The notes under the pieces: generated by a model
Databases searched by the model: none
Told to the model about the DNA's origin: nothing
Seen by the model: only the letters and a program-made list of their open reading frames with translations
Translations under genes and position numbers: made by a program
Part shown: in pieces, positions 1 through 8,667 of the stretch
Layout: each line of letters starts with the position of its first letter
Numbering within the stretch: position 1 is the stretch's first letter
Assembly (NCBI GenBank): GCA_964590135.1
Contig: CAZPVX010000014.1
Location: 1 to 64,000, forward strand
DNA from: JBDHWI01 sp964590135
GTDB lineage: Bacteria > Chloroflexota > Anaerolineae > J036 > Brachytrichaceae
Length of the DNA stretch: 64,000 nt
Reading direction: 5' to 3'

Positions 1-1953
1 GCCACCTTTTGCCTGCACCGGAAAGATGTATTGCGCGCCACGCTTGTCTACGCCAATGTAAATCTCATCTGTCTCTACCTGGCCGAGTGAAGGCACATTC
101 GTTCGCAGATGATTTTGCAGCGAATAGCATGTCACGCCTGTGAATATATCGATCAGCCGGTTATAACGAACTTTTGCCAGCAGTGCCTGCTCATCGTTCA
201 AGGCATATTTTGTGATCAGCCCAGGCGTGGCATCTGGCACCTTGATTTTCTCCAGCAGCGTGTCAGGCAAAATACGGGTGGAGCCGGCAGGCACGGCCAC
301 AAATTTGTAGCGTGCCTGGCCTGCTGGCCGAATGATCCAATCGTGATCTACAGGCGCCTTTGCGCGCACGGGGTCTGGCAAGGTGGTGCGATAGCGAAAG
401 CTGTAGATCACGTCCCCCAGATTTTTGGGCAGCTTGATATTCAGCTTGCCGGCGGCAGATGTGATTTCCTCACGCGTGAAAGACACTTCATCCGCGCCTT
501 CAATGTAGTTGTCAAAGAAAATCTGCTCAATGATGGCGTTGTATCGGTTGTTTGAAGGCATGTTGCTTCCTTGTGCGATGCCAAAAGACTTTTTATTCCG
601 CCCAGACCACTTCAATACGACGACTTCTTCACGCAGTTGTTCACGCGTGGCCGTAGCGAGCCGCGTGCGGAACAGGTCAATACTTTGCACCTGATAGCCA
701 AGTGATTCTGCGATCTGGCCAAGCAGATTGCCAGTGCGGATCATGACGCGCAGATAGGATGCTTGATCGCCGACGACATAGGCAAGCTGCGCATCTGGTT
801 TGAGCAATGTGCGCAACTCGGTGAGATGCCGCAGGATGCCGCCGAAATACAACTTCGTCACGCGCGCATAGAGCTTTTCAAAGCCTGATGTCTTGCCCAG
901 TTCAATGCGGCGTGCTTCGATGGCATCAGCGATGCGCTTGATTTCAGGGTGACTTTCAATCCACTCATCATCATCGTCTTCAACAGTTACACCGCGTGTG
1001 TTGGAGCGAATCAAGCCGCGCTTCAGCGCCTTCAAGTCAGCTTTGTCACGCAGCAACCCCAGCAGCACTGATTCAAGCCGAGTGGTCCGCGTGTAGTCTT
1101 TTTCATTGGGGTATGGCGGCGAGGTGATCACTGCATCAATGGAATGCGGCTCGACCATTTCAGCGATATGACGTGAATCACCAAGCAGCGCGACCGCCGG
1201 TGTCGTGTTGCCGCCAAAGTGCGCAAGATCATTGCACATCTCACGCGCCTGCTCCAGCCATGCCGGCACCACCGGAGCATCTTGCTTCGCTGGCCCCACG
1301 CCCACCTCAGGCCCAAAGTGCAAGTTGCTGATCGTATTGACCAGCGCAGTGGCCAATGCAAGATGCTCGTGCCTGCTGAACCGATCATCATGCGTCTGTT
1401 GCAGCGCATCCAGCAAGACAAGTGTTTTGTGCAGCGGTAAAGGGCTGATTGAATCCGTCAGAAGCAGTTCCATCTGACTCTGCGGCAGTGTCCTTAAATT
1501 TGCCGGCAGATGGCCATTTAACGCAGGAATAAACCATGCGTCTTCAATGCCTTGTTGCTGAAACTCTTTTAGCGCGCGCTCGGCGACGGATGTTGCGTGT
1601 CGGCGCAAGCCGTCTTGGCTGGGACGCCAATCGACCTTTGTTGCGCTGGCAAAATGCGCGATCGGGTTTGCCTCGATGCCTATGCTTGCAATGCCTGCTT
1701 TCTTGCATTCAACAATCGTTGTGCCGGTGCCGCAGAAGGGATCAAGCACGGTGTGATTGCGGTCGAGATTGAATTTTGCCAGGTAATCCCGCACCAAATG
1801 CGGCGGGTAAGACAGCACGAAGCGATACCACGCATGGATGGGGCGATCATTTGCGAGAAGCTGATTGGCTTTATCGGAAACAGATCGATTCAAGCCGGCA
1901 TCTTCTTCTCGGATGGGGTAAAGGTTTGTAGTTTTTTTTGAACTATTCTTCAT
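1..1953 (-). CDS. DNA methyltransferase fused to a nuclease-like C-terminal region (partial)
   Basis: A single minus-strand frame stays open from Met at 1953 through the left edge (651 codons), so the C-terminus is missing. Residues 71-78 read DPFCGTGT, the AdoMet-binding motif I, and 277-281 read TSPPY, the catalytic motif IV of exocyclic-amino (N4-cytosine or N6-adenine) DNA methyltransferases. The methyltransferase part appears to end near residue 452. Without a stop the frame then runs into a second part (from about Met465, MPSNNRYNAIIEQIFF) that looks like a separate endonuclease subunit. At the edge, D636 and Q647-A-K649 are spaced like a PD-(D/E)XK nuclease core with a Q-x-K variant. 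An upstream Met at 1971 is an alternative start; neither has a clear ribosome site. GCCGGC is sparse here compared with later genes, consistent with acquisition. Methyltransferase is near certain; nuclease is inference. Confidence 0.82.
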   Translation of the reverse strand, partial: MKNSSKKTTNLYPIREEDAGLNRSVSDKANQLLANDRPIHAWYRFVLSYPPHLVRDYLAKFNLDRNHTVLDPFCGTGTTIVECKKAGIASIGIEANPIAHFASATKVDWRPSQDGLRRHATSVAERALKEFQQQGIEDAWFIPALNGHLPANLRTLPQSQMELLLTDSISPLPLHKTLVLLDALQQTHDDRFSRHEHLALATALVNTISNLHFGPEVGVGPAKQDAPVVPAWLEQAREMCNDLAHFGGNTTPAVALLGDSRHIAEMVEPHSIDAVITSPPYPNEKDYTRTTRLESVLLGLLRDKADLKALKRGLIRSNTRGVTVEDDDDEWIESHPEIKRIADAIEARRIELGKTSGFEKLYARVTKLYFGGILRHLTELRTLLKPDAQLAYVVGDQASYLRVMIRTGNLLGQIAESLGYQVQSIDLFRTRLATATREQLREEVVVLKWSGRNKKSFGIAQGSNMPSNNRYNAIIEQIFFDNYIEGADEVSFTREEITSAAGKLNIKLPKNLGDVIYSFRYRTTLPDPVRAKAPVDHDWIIRPAGQARYKFVAVPAGSTRILPDTLLEKIKVPDATPGLITKYALNDEQALLAKVRYNRLIDIFTGVTCYSLQNHLRTNVPSLGQVETDEIYIGVDKRGAQYIFPVQAKGG

Positions 1954-2239
1954 GCGCCAGAGCCAAACCATTCTAACAGCCCTCGCGTATCGGGCGACAG
2001 CGTTGAAATGTTGAAATCATTCGTCTTGACGATCTCTTGTGACCTTCAGCTTTAGTCACTGAATACGCGCATGCTTTTATCGATAGTGCGACGCCAGTGA
2101 AGAATTGAGCAATGAGTTGGGGGTGTGAAATAAGGGGATATCGAGTCTTGAATACATCAGCGCATCATGTCGGAGCATCCTCGCAGAGTGCAGGAATGCC
2201 TGTGGAAACACTGATGAGCGGGCATGATTTTGTCAAAGC

Positions 2240-3406
2240 TCAGCAGCAATCAGAGGCGGCGATTGCCCTGTGATAGCACGCATACGTCAATTCTGCTGTG
2301 CGCTGCCAGGTGAATTGCGCGGCGCGCCGAAGCGACTTGCGGCACATGTCGGCGCGCAGGCCGGCGTCACATAGTACGCGCTGCAGCGCATCGGCCAGTG
2401 CCGGCGCATCCGTCGGCCTTACCATCAGTCCGGCGTCACCCACCACCTCCGGCAGCGAGGTCGCATTCGATGTCACCACCGGCGCGCCGCATGCCATCGC
2501 CTCCAGCGGCGGCAGGCCGAAACCCTCATACAGGGATGGATATGCCATCACTGCGCACGCGCTATACCACCTTGGCAGATCGTCATCGCGCACGCGCCCG
2601 ATCAACTTGATGCGCTCACTCAATCCGCGCTGTGCGATGCTCGCCAGCACCTCGTCATACTTCCACGCCAGATTGCCGCCGATGAACATCTGCGCATTCA
2701 GCGCCGGCTGCTGCATGTGCAACATCGCAAACGCTTCGATCAAGCGCGTGAGGTTTTTGCGCGGCTCCACGCTGCCGAGATAGAAAATGGCCTTCTCGCC
2801 GATGTTCTGTTGCTGCTTGAATGCGGCGATGGCATCCGGCAGCGCCGGCTTGAAGTGATCGTGATTGACGCCGAGCGGCGTGACGTCGATGCGCTCGGCC
2901 GGCACGCCGAAGTGTTGCACGATGTCGCGCTTCGTCCATTCGCTGATGGCGATCACGCGCCTGGCGCGCCGGCAGGAGATGCGCGTGAGCCATGACAGAT
3001 ACAGGCGGTTGAAGCGCTTGTGCGCCTGCGGCTGCGTGATGAAGCTGAGATCCATCACGCTGACCACGGTGGGGCAGGGCGAGCGCAGTGGCGCAACGAA
3101 GCCCAGCCCGTGATACAAGCCGGCGTTCGCTTTGCGCAGCACGCGCGGCGTCTCCATCTGCTCCACAACGATGCGGCTGAAGGGATTTTCCGTTGTCCGC
3201 GCAACTTCTTGAATCTCAAGCCTTTCGCTGCGCAGCGCAACCCCGTGCTCGCGGGCGGTGGGGCTGATGAGGGCGGTGAGTGAAATACCTGTCAGGTCCT
3301 TGAGACCTGACAGGTGTGTGAGCAACTGCAACGCATATTGATGCACGCCGGCCTGGCGAAAATTCGGCGTGCCGCTGAGCAGATATGCTCCGATGACGAT
3401 GCGCAT
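2240..3406 (-). CDS. GT4-family glycosyltransferase
   Basis: A 388-residue GT-B fold glycosyltransferase that probably transfers a sugar from a nucleotide-sugar donor to a cell-surface glycan. The N-terminus has the acceptor-side motif AGVHQYA, the middle has IGEKAIFYLGSVEPRKNL (start of the donor-binding domain), and near residues 290-315 lies EGFGLPPLEAMACGAPVV, the GT4 E-x7-E donor-site signature. Length matches the family. It lies 15 bp downstream of an ABC-2 permease gene on the same strand, so it may be the last gene of that transcript. The coding sequence holds an 11-bp perfect hairpin (3287-3315) that inserts a short loop, SGLKDLTG, near residues 33-40. Acceptor and donor cannot be told from sequence. 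Confidence 0.9.
   Translation of the reverse strand: MRIVIGAYLLSGTPNFRQAGVHQYALQLLTHLSGLKDLTGISLTALISPTAREHGVALRSERLEIQEVARTTENPFSRIVVEQMETPRVLRKANAGLYHGLGFVAPLRSPCPTVVSVMDLSFITQPQAHKRFNRLYLSWLTRISCRRARRVIAISEWTKRDIVQHFGVPAERIDVTPLGVNHDHFKPALPDAIAAFKQQQNIGEKAIFYLGSVEPRKNLTRLIEAFAMLHMQQPALNAQMFIGGNLAWKYDEVLASIAQRGLSERIKLIGRVRDDDLPRWYSACAVMAYPSLYEGFGLPPLEAMACGAPVVTSNATSLPEVVGDAGLMVRPTDAPALADALQRVLCDAGLRADMCRKSLRRAAQFTWQRTAELTYACYHRAIAASDCC
3287..3315. repeat. CCTGTCAGG hairpin inside the glycosyltransferase gene
   Basis: Two 11-bp perfectly complementary arms, ACCTGTCAGGT (3287-3297) and ACCTGACAGGT (3305-3315), separated by 7 nt. The same arm core forms the terminator-like hairpin at 45300-45336, so this looks like a mobile or recurrent palindromic unit that landed in frame in a coding sequence. 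Confidence 0.75.
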
Positions 3407-3421
3407 CGAGGCAAGGATAAC

Positions 3422-4630
3422 TCACCCGCGCAACGCGGCGATCATCTGCTTGAAGGTTGGCTTGACGCCGCTGAGGAGCGATTGTGCGCGGAACACGCGC
3501 GCTGCGCCGGTGATTGAGAGATATACCATGCCGGCGAGCAGGATCACGCTCGCCGCAACCTGCCACGCAGGCACGTTCACCGAGAACAGTCGCATGGGCA
3601 TGACGATGGGTGACGTCATGGGAAACAGGCTGAGCGCAATGGCCAGCAGGCCATTTGGCTCTGCGCCAATCGCTTGATTCAGATATAGCGGGATGAACAG
3701 CGGGATCAATGCGATGAAGGTGTACTGGGCAGCCTCGCGCGAACCGGGCATGAGCGCGCCGATGCCGGCGAGCAGACTGGCATACACGAAGTAACCCAGC
3801 ACGAAATACAGCATCGTGAGCAACACCGCCGCCGGCGGAATCGGCCCCACCATATTGCTGATAAAAGGCAGTGTCGTGAGCGCAAAGATGGACGAACCGA
3901 ACCACAGCGTCATCTGAATCAAACCCACCAGACTCACGCCGAGGATCTTGCCGGCCAGCAGATCGCGTGGCGTCACCGACGACATCAGCACTTCGATCAC
4001 GCGATTCTCTTTTTCCTGCGTTACCGACTGCATCAGATAGGCTGAAGCCGTCATCAGCACGACCATGAACAGGACGGCGATACCATAGATCAGCGGCGAG
4101 AAGCCGCCAAAAGTAGGGCCGCCGCGCCGCTCGGTGGCAGAGGCGACGGATGTTTCTCCGGCGATGGTGATGGGCCGGTTGATCTGCTGCACAAGCGCCG
4201 GATCGCCAGTGAGGGCGGCGCTCAATATGCCTCCAAATGCATCGCTGCGACTGCGCGGCGCGTTGGGGCCAGCCTCGATGTTGTCGGCCACCATGCGCAC
4301 GGAGCCGGTTTTCAGGTAGTCCGCCGGCACGAGATAGAACGCTTCAATCTTGCCGTCAGTGAGCGCCTGGCGGGCGCTGGCTTCATCGGCGAAGGGCTGA
4401 AAACCTTTCGCCGGCTGTTTGATGATGCCGGCGAGATCGACGAAGCCCTGTGTCGTGACACGGTTTTGCGCGTCTGCGATGGTGGCTGCAGTTGCCACGC
4501 CGCTGATCAAGCCAATCACCACGACCATGATGCCGATGAGGAAAGGCATGACCAGGATGCCGAACCAGAAGCTCGGCTTCATCGCGATGCTCTTGAATTC
4601 GTGCTTCAGCACGATCGACATTTTGGACAT
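3422..4630 (-). CDS. ABC-2 type export permease (NatB/YhaP-like)
   Basis: A 402-residue integral membrane subunit of an ABC exporter. An N-terminal transmembrane helix (residues about 20-45) is followed by a large extracytoplasmic domain (about 50-170) and a cluster of hydrophobic segments from about 185 to the end. The ABC-2/NatB signature QEKENRVIEVLMSSVTP sits at about 208-224. It is paralogous to the next upstream gene, which has DEKENRTMEVVVTSVTP. With the ABC ATPase it would form a heterodimeric permease, by family analogy exporting Na+, a drug or a peptide; the substrate is unknown. The intergenic region upstream (4631-4719) contains a degenerate 7-nt repeat array. Confidence 0.9.
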   Translation of the reverse strand: MSKMSIVLKHEFKSIAMKPSFWFGILVMPFLIGIMVVVIGLISGVATAATIADAQNRVTTQGFVDLAGIIKQPAKGFQPFADEASARQALTDGKIEAFYLVPADYLKTGSVRMVADNIEAGPNAPRSRSDAFGGILSAALTGDPALVQQINRPITIAGETSVASATERRGGPTFGGFSPLIYGIAVLFMVVLMTASAYLMQSVTQEKENRVIEVLMSSVTPRDLLAGKILGVSLVGLIQMTLWFGSSIFALTTLPFISNMVGPIPPAAVLLTMLYFVLGYFVYASLLAGIGALMPGSREAAQYTFIALIPLFIPLYLNQAIGAEPNGLLAIALSLFPMTSPIVMPMRLFSVNVPAWQVAASVILLAGMVYLSITGAARVFRAQSLLSGVKPTFKQMIAALRG

Positions 4631-4634
4631 TTTC

Positions 4635-4724
4635 GATTTCGGGTTTCAGATTCTGGATGGCGGATTGCGAATGACAGTGACACAGCGCAATCCAAAATCG
4701 AAAATCTGGAATCACAGATTCAAA
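4635..4724. repeat. Degenerate 7-nt repeat tract, two opposed arrays
   Basis: Six GATTnnn-type heptamers (GATTTCG, GGTTTCA, GATTCTG, GATGGCG, GATTGCG, AATGACA; 4635-4676) face five complementary heptamers (ATCCAAA, ATCGAAA, ATCTGGA, ATCACAG, ATTCAAA; 4690-4724). Together they form an imperfect inverted repeat between the two permease genes, reaching into the stop codon of the upstream one. Similar tracts occur at 26859, 35810 and 53106. Confidence 0.7.
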
Positions 4725-5921
4725 ACTTGATGCTCGCCGCGACTTCGCTCCACTTCACGCCGGTGTCAAAGCGCAACATGCCGATCCTGAAGATTTTTCC
4801 GGCGAGCCAGATGGCGCCATAGGCAGTGGCGATGAGCAGCACGATGGCGAGGATGATCTGCCACGCCGGCACCGATGCCAATGACATCGCCGTGCGCGGG
4901 GCGCGCCACCTGANNNNNNNNNNACCAGAAAGAACATCGGCAGCATCGAGATTATCGTGATTGGCGCGGCGTAGTTCTGACCCTGCTTGGGATCGACGAC
5001 CATTGAGCCGATGGCCGCCATGAGTGCGCCGAGGATGAAATATTGCAGCGCGAATAGCACGAGTGAGATCGCGATAAATGCCGGCTCGATGCGAACGTCG
5101 GCCAGAAAGGTGAAGCGCGTTTGCAGCAACGCCAATGCGATCGCAGCGCCAGCCAGCCAGATGCCCATTTGCACCAGGCCGACCGTGCCAAGTCCGATCA
5201 CCTTGCCAGCCATCAACTGTGTCGGTGTGACTGAGGTGACTACCACTTCCATGGTGCGGTTCTCTTTTTCATCCAGCACCGCCTGCATGAGGTATTGCGC
5301 GCCGCCGAACAGCGCCATGATGAAAAAGATCGTCAACACGATTGGCAAGATGAAAGACGGAAGGTTGTCGTCGTTGGTCTGGCGCGCGGCGTCGGGCGTC
5401 TCATAGATGAACGCCGGCCCCTGCATGATGCGCGCAGCCACATCCGCCGGCTGGCCCGCCAGCAAATGTGAGTTGCGGTATTGGCGGAATGCCTTGCGCA
5501 GGTCGCTGTTGTCGGGCTGGTCGCGCAGGTAAAACAAGTTCACCTCGCCATTGTTTGCAAATTCAGGCGCGAGCGTGAGGTAGGCGAGCAGCTTGCCGGC
5601 GGTCAGATCAGCCTTCGCCGCCGCTTCGCTTTCGTAGCGGGTGAATTTGAATTCTGCATCTGGCGCGTTCTGCGCATCGCGCAGTTGACCGCCGGCATCG
5701 ACGACGCCGATGGCGCCGCCCTCGAAGCGCGTCATGGCGCTGGCCGTGATGAAGCCGACCACCACAGCGATGGCTAGAATGAGCAGCGGCAACAGCAATA
5801 TGCCGAGGAATCGCTTGCGGAAGACGTTCTTGCGGAACTCCGTCCAGGCGATGAAAAATACTTTCCGCATCTTTGAACCGTGCTGGGTGAGAACGAGATC
5901 AGCGTCGGGTTGAGCTTTCAA
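4720..5921 (-). CDS. ABC-2 type export permease, interrupted by an assembly gap
   Basis: Second permease subunit of the exporter. The N-terminal part (5921 down to 4924) carries an N-terminal transmembrane helix, an extracytoplasmic domain and the signature DEKENRTMEVVVTSVTP. Ten Ns follow at 4914-4923. Beyond the gap a frame reading RTAMSLASVPAWQIILAI and ending VAASIKF with a TGA at 4722-4720 is clearly the C-terminus, matching the VPAWQ region of the neighbouring paralogue. Comparison with that paralogue suggests roughly 20 codons are missing, so the gene is probably intact in the organism. Start: Met at 5921, or Met17 (5873; MRKVFFIAWTEFRKN), which fits the family better. The ATPase gene ends 8 bp upstream, indicating one operon. 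Confidence 0.85.
4914..4923. other. Assembly gap (10 N) inside ABC permease gene
   Basis: Fixed-length run of ten Ns. The flanks do not overlap, and the reading frame and the paralogue suggest that about 60 nt of real sequence are missing. Confidence 0.95.
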
Positions 5922-5928
5922 CCTGCGC

Positions 5929-6848
5929 CTACCCGCGCCCGCTGACCACCTTCACAAAAATATCATCCATCGTTGGCAACGCCAGATCAAACGATTCGAC
6001 CGTGAGGTTGGGCGCAGATGCAAGAGTCGCCAGAAACGCCTGCGAAGTCATCGCTTTGGGCAGGGTGAAGGTGCGCATGTTGCCTTTGCGGCTGCTTTCG
6101 GTTGCGCCCTCGAGCGCCGGCCACTCACCCTGCGCCGTCACGCGCACTGCATTGTCGGCATATTGCCGGCGGATGTCGTCCACCCCGCCATACAGCACGC
6201 TCTCACCCTTGTTGATCAACACGATGCGGTCGCACATCTCCTCAACCTGATACATCTGGTGCGTGGACATGACAATGGTCGTGCCTTTGCGATGCTCTTC
6301 GAGCAACATGTCTTGCACCATGCGTGTGTTCACCGGGTCGAGGCCGCTGAATGGCTCGTCGATGATGATCAGCTCTGGTTGGTGAATGAGCGTGGTGATG
6401 ATCTGCACCTTCTGCTGCATGCCTTTGCTGAACTCACTGACTTTCTTGCGCTTGTCGCCGGCCAGCCCCATGCGCTCGAAGTACTCGTCGGCGCGCTGCT
6501 TTGCCACGTCGCGGCGCAATCCCTTCAATTCGNNNNNNNNNNTTCGGCCAGATACAGCACCACCTCTTCGACCTTCATGTCCTTGTACAGGCCGCGCTCT
6601 TCGGGCAAATAGCCAATGCGTTCCTTCTTCGCTTCGCTCATCGGCCCGCTGCCCAGCACATCGATTTCGCCTTTGTCGGGCTTGTAGATGTCGAGGATCA
6701 TGCGGATGGTGGTGGTCTTGCCGGCGCCATTTGGCCCAAGCAGGCCGAAGATTTCGCCACGATGCACCTCAAACGAGACATCGCGCACTGCCTGCGCTTG
6801 GCCAAACGATTTCGCCAGGCCGGATACTGCAATCGAAGTGTTATTCAT
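5929..6848 (-). CDS. ABC transporter ATP-binding protein (NatA-like), broken only by a spurious gap
   Basis: ATPase subunit that powers the two ABC-2 permeases downstream. The N-terminal piece (6848-6543) contains Walker A GPNGAGKTT and the Q-loop region. The C-terminal piece (6532-5929) contains the signature VSEFSKGMQQ, Walker B ELIIIDEPFSGLD and the switch histidine STHQM. Ten Ns at 6533-6542 break the frame, but both flanks share TTCG. Joining on that overlap restores YLAELKGL and one uninterrupted protein of about 300 residues, the normal size. The C-terminal domain (about 215-300) is typical of NatA/YhaQ ATPases. A 57-residue membrane protein gene lies upstream on the same strand. Confidence 0.93.
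6533..6542. other. Assembly gap (10 N), probably a false gap over a 4-bp overlap
   Basis: The left flank ends TTCG and the right flank begins TTCG. Merging them gives an in-frame ABC ATPase, so the Ns likely replace nothing. Confidence 0.85.
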
Positions 6849-6889
6849 GTTCGTTCAAACCCACAGATGTGCTGGGCGGCATGGTTGTT

Positions 6890-7063
6890 CTATCTGCGCA
6901 CGAGCAGCCACAGGCCGAGCAGAATGGGTGCGATGAAGATGACACCTGTGAGCAGCAGTGCTTCGGGCCGGCCGCTGATGAGCAGCAGGACGAGCGCCGC
7001 GGCAGCCGGGCCGGCGACCAGCACGCCGCCAAAGAACCGCCGCCACTTCGCATCGTCTTGCAT
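6890..7063 (-). CDS. Small membrane protein, hypothetical
   Basis: A 57-residue reading frame starting MQDDAKWRRFFGGVL and ending LLGLWLLVRR. It has two hydrophobic segments (about 13-30 and 36-54) joined by a short loop (SGRPEA), giving a helical-hairpin membrane protein with positive ends. It fills the gap between purB and the ABC ATPase gene and is co-oriented with both. No ribosome site is obvious and no family is recognised. Support is the predicted topology and the fit to an otherwise empty gap. Confidence 0.5.
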   Translation of the reverse strand: MQDDAKWRRFFGGVLVAGPAAAALVLLLISGRPEALLLTGVIFIAPILLGLWLLVRR

Positions 7064-7110
7064 ATCGCTGCGCTGAATTTTACGACGCAGCGCGCTTTCA
7101 TTCCCGTGCG

Positions 7111-8604
7111 CTAGCGTGCCAACCGTTGCATTGCCAACTGCGCCAGGTGCCGCGCGCGCGCCGGCGCATCGCCCACGTAGTCATCTGCGTTCATCAGGCT
7201 GTGCACCTCTTCACTGCTCAGGTAGTGTGCGATGCGCGCATCGTTGCTCAGAGACTCGGCCAGCGGATTCGGCTCGCCGGCGTTCAACTTTGCCCACGCC
7301 TCGAGTGAATGCTCGCGGATCACCTCGTGCATTTCCTGCCGGCTGGCGCCCGCCTTCGTAACGGCCATCAGCACGCGCTCGGTTGCAGCGAAGGGGCCAT
7401 ATGCCTGCATGGTGCGGCGAATCTGCACCTCGTTCACGCGCAAATCCTTGATGATGCGCGTCGCCACGCGGATGATTTCATCGGTCGCCAGGAAGGCTTC
7501 GGGAATGACGGCGCGGCGGTTGGCGCTGTCGTCGAGCGTGCGCTCCAGCAGTGAATGGGCAGCGTTGTCCCACATCACGCGCGGCAGGGCAGCCACCATG
7601 CGCGCCAGTGAATCGATCTTCTCGGCGTTGATCGGGTTGCGCTTGAACGGCATGGCCGACGAGCCGACCTGCTTTGCGCCGAATGGTTCAGCCCATTCAC
7701 CAATGGGCGGCGATTGCAGCACGCGCAGATCGAAGGCGAATTTGTAGAGTGATTGCGCGACGCCGGCGAGCGCATTTACTACGCGCCAATCCTGCTTGCG
7801 CGGATAGGTTTGCGTGGCGGCGGGAAACACCGGCAGGCCGAACTTTTGCAGGATGCGCTGTTCGAGGGTGTGCGTGGCGAAGTCAGGCGGCGCTGCGTTG
7901 GCGAAAAGATGAGAGGATGCGTCTTTCTCCTCAATCTGCCGTTCCTTCACCTCACGATGCAGTTCCAGATACGACGCGCTTGTGCCGACTGCGCCCTTGA
8001 AGCCTTTGCCGCGAATGCCGGCGCGCACCGCTTCGCATTCGTCGAGATCCGTCAGCAAGTCTTGCAGCGTTTGCGCGAGACGATAGCCGACTGTGGTTGG
8101 CTCCGCCGGCTGCAAGTGGGTGAAGGCCATCGTCGCGAGGCCGGCATGGCGCTCTACCTGGCTGGCCAGCGCGCTGATCAACGCCCGCAGCGATGCGAGC
8201 GTCAGGTCCAACGCATCGCGCAGGCGCAGCGCATCGGCATTGTCCTCGATGTCCATCGATGTTGCGCCCAGATGAATGATGCCGCCGCCGATGGGGCATT
8301 GCTCGGCGAAGGCGCGCACTTCAGCCATCAGATCGTGTTGAATGTCATGCTCGATCTCCAGCGCGCGGGCGATGCTCGCTTCAGTCACTTCGCCGGCATG
8401 CGCGCGCAGGTCTTCCACCTGCGCCGGCTGGACAATGCCCATTTCGCATTGCGCTTCGGCCAGCGCCACCCACAGCTTGCGCCACAGCGCGCGCTTGTTG
8501 CGCTCGCTCCATACGTCGCGCATCGCCGGCGTGCCGTAGCGCCCTGAAAATGGAGACTGGTAAATGGAGCTGGGTGCGTTGGTCATGGGAAGGGTTAATA
8601 TCAT
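7111..8604 (-). CDS. purB: Adenylosuccinate lyase
   Basis: Cytosolic lyase acting twice in purine synthesis (SAICAR to AICAR, and adenylosuccinate to AMP, each releasing fumarate). The fumarase/aspartase superfamily signature SSAMPFKRNP lies near residues 315-325, the N-terminus reads SPFSGRYGTPAMRDVWSE as in PurB, and GATSMDIEDNADALRL carries the substrate-binding region. Length (497, or 491 from the second Met at 8586, MTNAPSSIYQSPF) fits the family; the second Met is the more likely start. It stands alone between an unrelated membrane protein gene and the ABC operon. Confidence 0.95.
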   Translation of the reverse strand: MILTLPMTNAPSSIYQSPFSGRYGTPAMRDVWSERNKRALWRKLWVALAEAQCEMGIVQPAQVEDLRAHAGEVTEASIARALEIEHDIQHDLMAEVRAFAEQCPIGGGIIHLGATSMDIEDNADALRLRDALDLTLASLRALISALASQVERHAGLATMAFTHLQPAEPTTVGYRLAQTLQDLLTDLDECEAVRAGIRGKGFKGAVGTSASYLELHREVKERQIEEKDASSHLFANAAPPDFATHTLEQRILQKFGLPVFPAATQTYPRKQDWRVVNALAGVAQSLYKFAFDLRVLQSPPIGEWAEPFGAKQVGSSAMPFKRNPINAEKIDSLARMVAALPRVMWDNAAHSLLERTLDDSANRRAVIPEAFLATDEIIRVATRIIKDLRVNEVQIRRTMQAYGPFAATERVLMAVTKAGASRQEMHEVIREHSLEAWAKLNAGEPNPLAESLSNDARIAHYLSSEEVHSLMNADDYVGDAPARARHLAQLAMQRLAR

Positions 8605-8667
8605 AGCTGCATGAATGCCGGCGCAAAGCGCAGAAGCGGCATGGCCTTTTTTCGGCTCTTGCCCCTC

